64,000 bases of DNA from the NCBI RefSeq assembly GCF_000165425.1, contig NW_001799178.1:470935-534934 (forward strand). Direction: 5' to 3'. Source of the stretch: Paramecium tetraurelia (taxonomy: Eukaryota; Ciliophora; Oligohymenophorea; Peniculida; Parameciidae). The position numbers and the translations under genes were made by a program. Shown in pieces: positions 63,751 to 64,000 of the stretch. Positions within the stretch are counted from its first letter, which is position 1, and each line of letters begins with the position of its first letter. Below the pieces are notes generated by a model. That model was not told the origin of the DNA. It worked only from the letters and a program-made list of their open reading frames with translations, and did not search any database.

Positions 63751-63896
63751 CTAAGATAACTTTTGAGATCTTTTTGGAACTTCTGTCTCAGCTTATTATT
63801 AAGTATCGTTTTAACTTTAAGGGTAGATTAAGTTTAATATTCTTTAATACATTTATTATTTTTCTAGCAAAATAATAAAAAGAATTTAATTTAGAA

Positions 63897-64000
63897 ATGA
63901 CATTTTATTTTGATTTTCAAAATTTGAAATAAATCAAATATCAATTTTAGATGAAGATGTTTGGATAGCGGCTTGTGTTCTAAATTTTGGACTTAAGGAA
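63897..64000 (+). CDS. Possible start of a further gene, 3' truncated by the window
   Basis: ATG 63897 opens a plus-strand frame (MTFYFDFQNLKQIKYQF) that is still open at the window edge. In another phase the last 50 bases read EDVWIAACVLNFGLKE, which looks like the start of a Myb/SANT helix; an intron could join them but I cannot place one. Divergent from the VPS23-like gene, 146 nt apart. Confidence 0.25.

Overview
The window looks like macronuclear DNA of a ciliate, most probably Paramecium. Long protein-coding stretches are full of TAA and TAG where glutamine is expected, and every recognisable protein ends only at TGA. The DNA is strongly A+T rich. Coding regions are broken by introns of about 20-33 nt that start GTA and end TAG, CAG or AAG. 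Intergenic gaps are often under 100 nt. Six-frame tracks made with the standard code shatter these genes, so I re-read both strands with TAA/TAG = Gln, splicing where an in-frame TGA or a phase change forced it. For most genes the spliced length is an exact multiple of three.

Layout. 1-2616: importin-beta, 5' end missing. 2.7-12.8 kb: a Q-rich RNA-binding-like protein, a TMX-like membrane thioredoxin, a small membrane protein, two coiled-coil proteins, a mitochondrial-type helical protein and a START-domain protein. 13-20.7 kb: a coiled-coil protein, a sperm-tail PG-rich (SHIPPO) protein, a two-pass membrane protein, a Q/K-rich protein and a Kv-beta-like aldo-keto reductase. 20.8-29.8 kb: one unbroken minus-strand gene of about 2,954 codons, an anoctamin (TMEM16) followed by a roughly 1,800-residue C-terminal extension that I do not recognise. 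30-42 kb: a calcium-dependent protein kinase, several unrecognised proteins, EMG1/NEP1 and a bZIP factor. 42-48 kb: a double cyclic-nucleotide-binding protein, a likely axonemal protein, CFAP300, a PP2C-like pseudophosphatase and a Bdp1-like SANT protein. 48-50.4 kb: a CPBP (CAAX-like) membrane protease and a Sec14-like protein. 50.5-59.7 kb: a complete IP3-receptor/ryanodine-type calcium release channel. 59.9-63.8 kb: a WDR93-like protein and a VPS23/TSG101-like ESCRT-I subunit. A possible further gene begins at 63.9 kb.

Themes. Calcium and lipid signalling are well represented (anoctamin, release channel, CDPK, CNBD, START, Sec14), as are ciliary proteins (SHIPPO, CFAP300, WDR93), as expected of a free-swimming ciliate. 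These genes are neighbours but need not be co-regulated.

Two structural observations stand out. Two tandem gene pairs overlap by the four bases ATGA (44679-44682 and 62580-62583). Around ten single-base phase breaks lie in or beside short A/T runs, and correcting each by one base restores a conserved protein, which suggests sequence errors or recent decay. Function names rest on motifs read by eye, because no search could be run.
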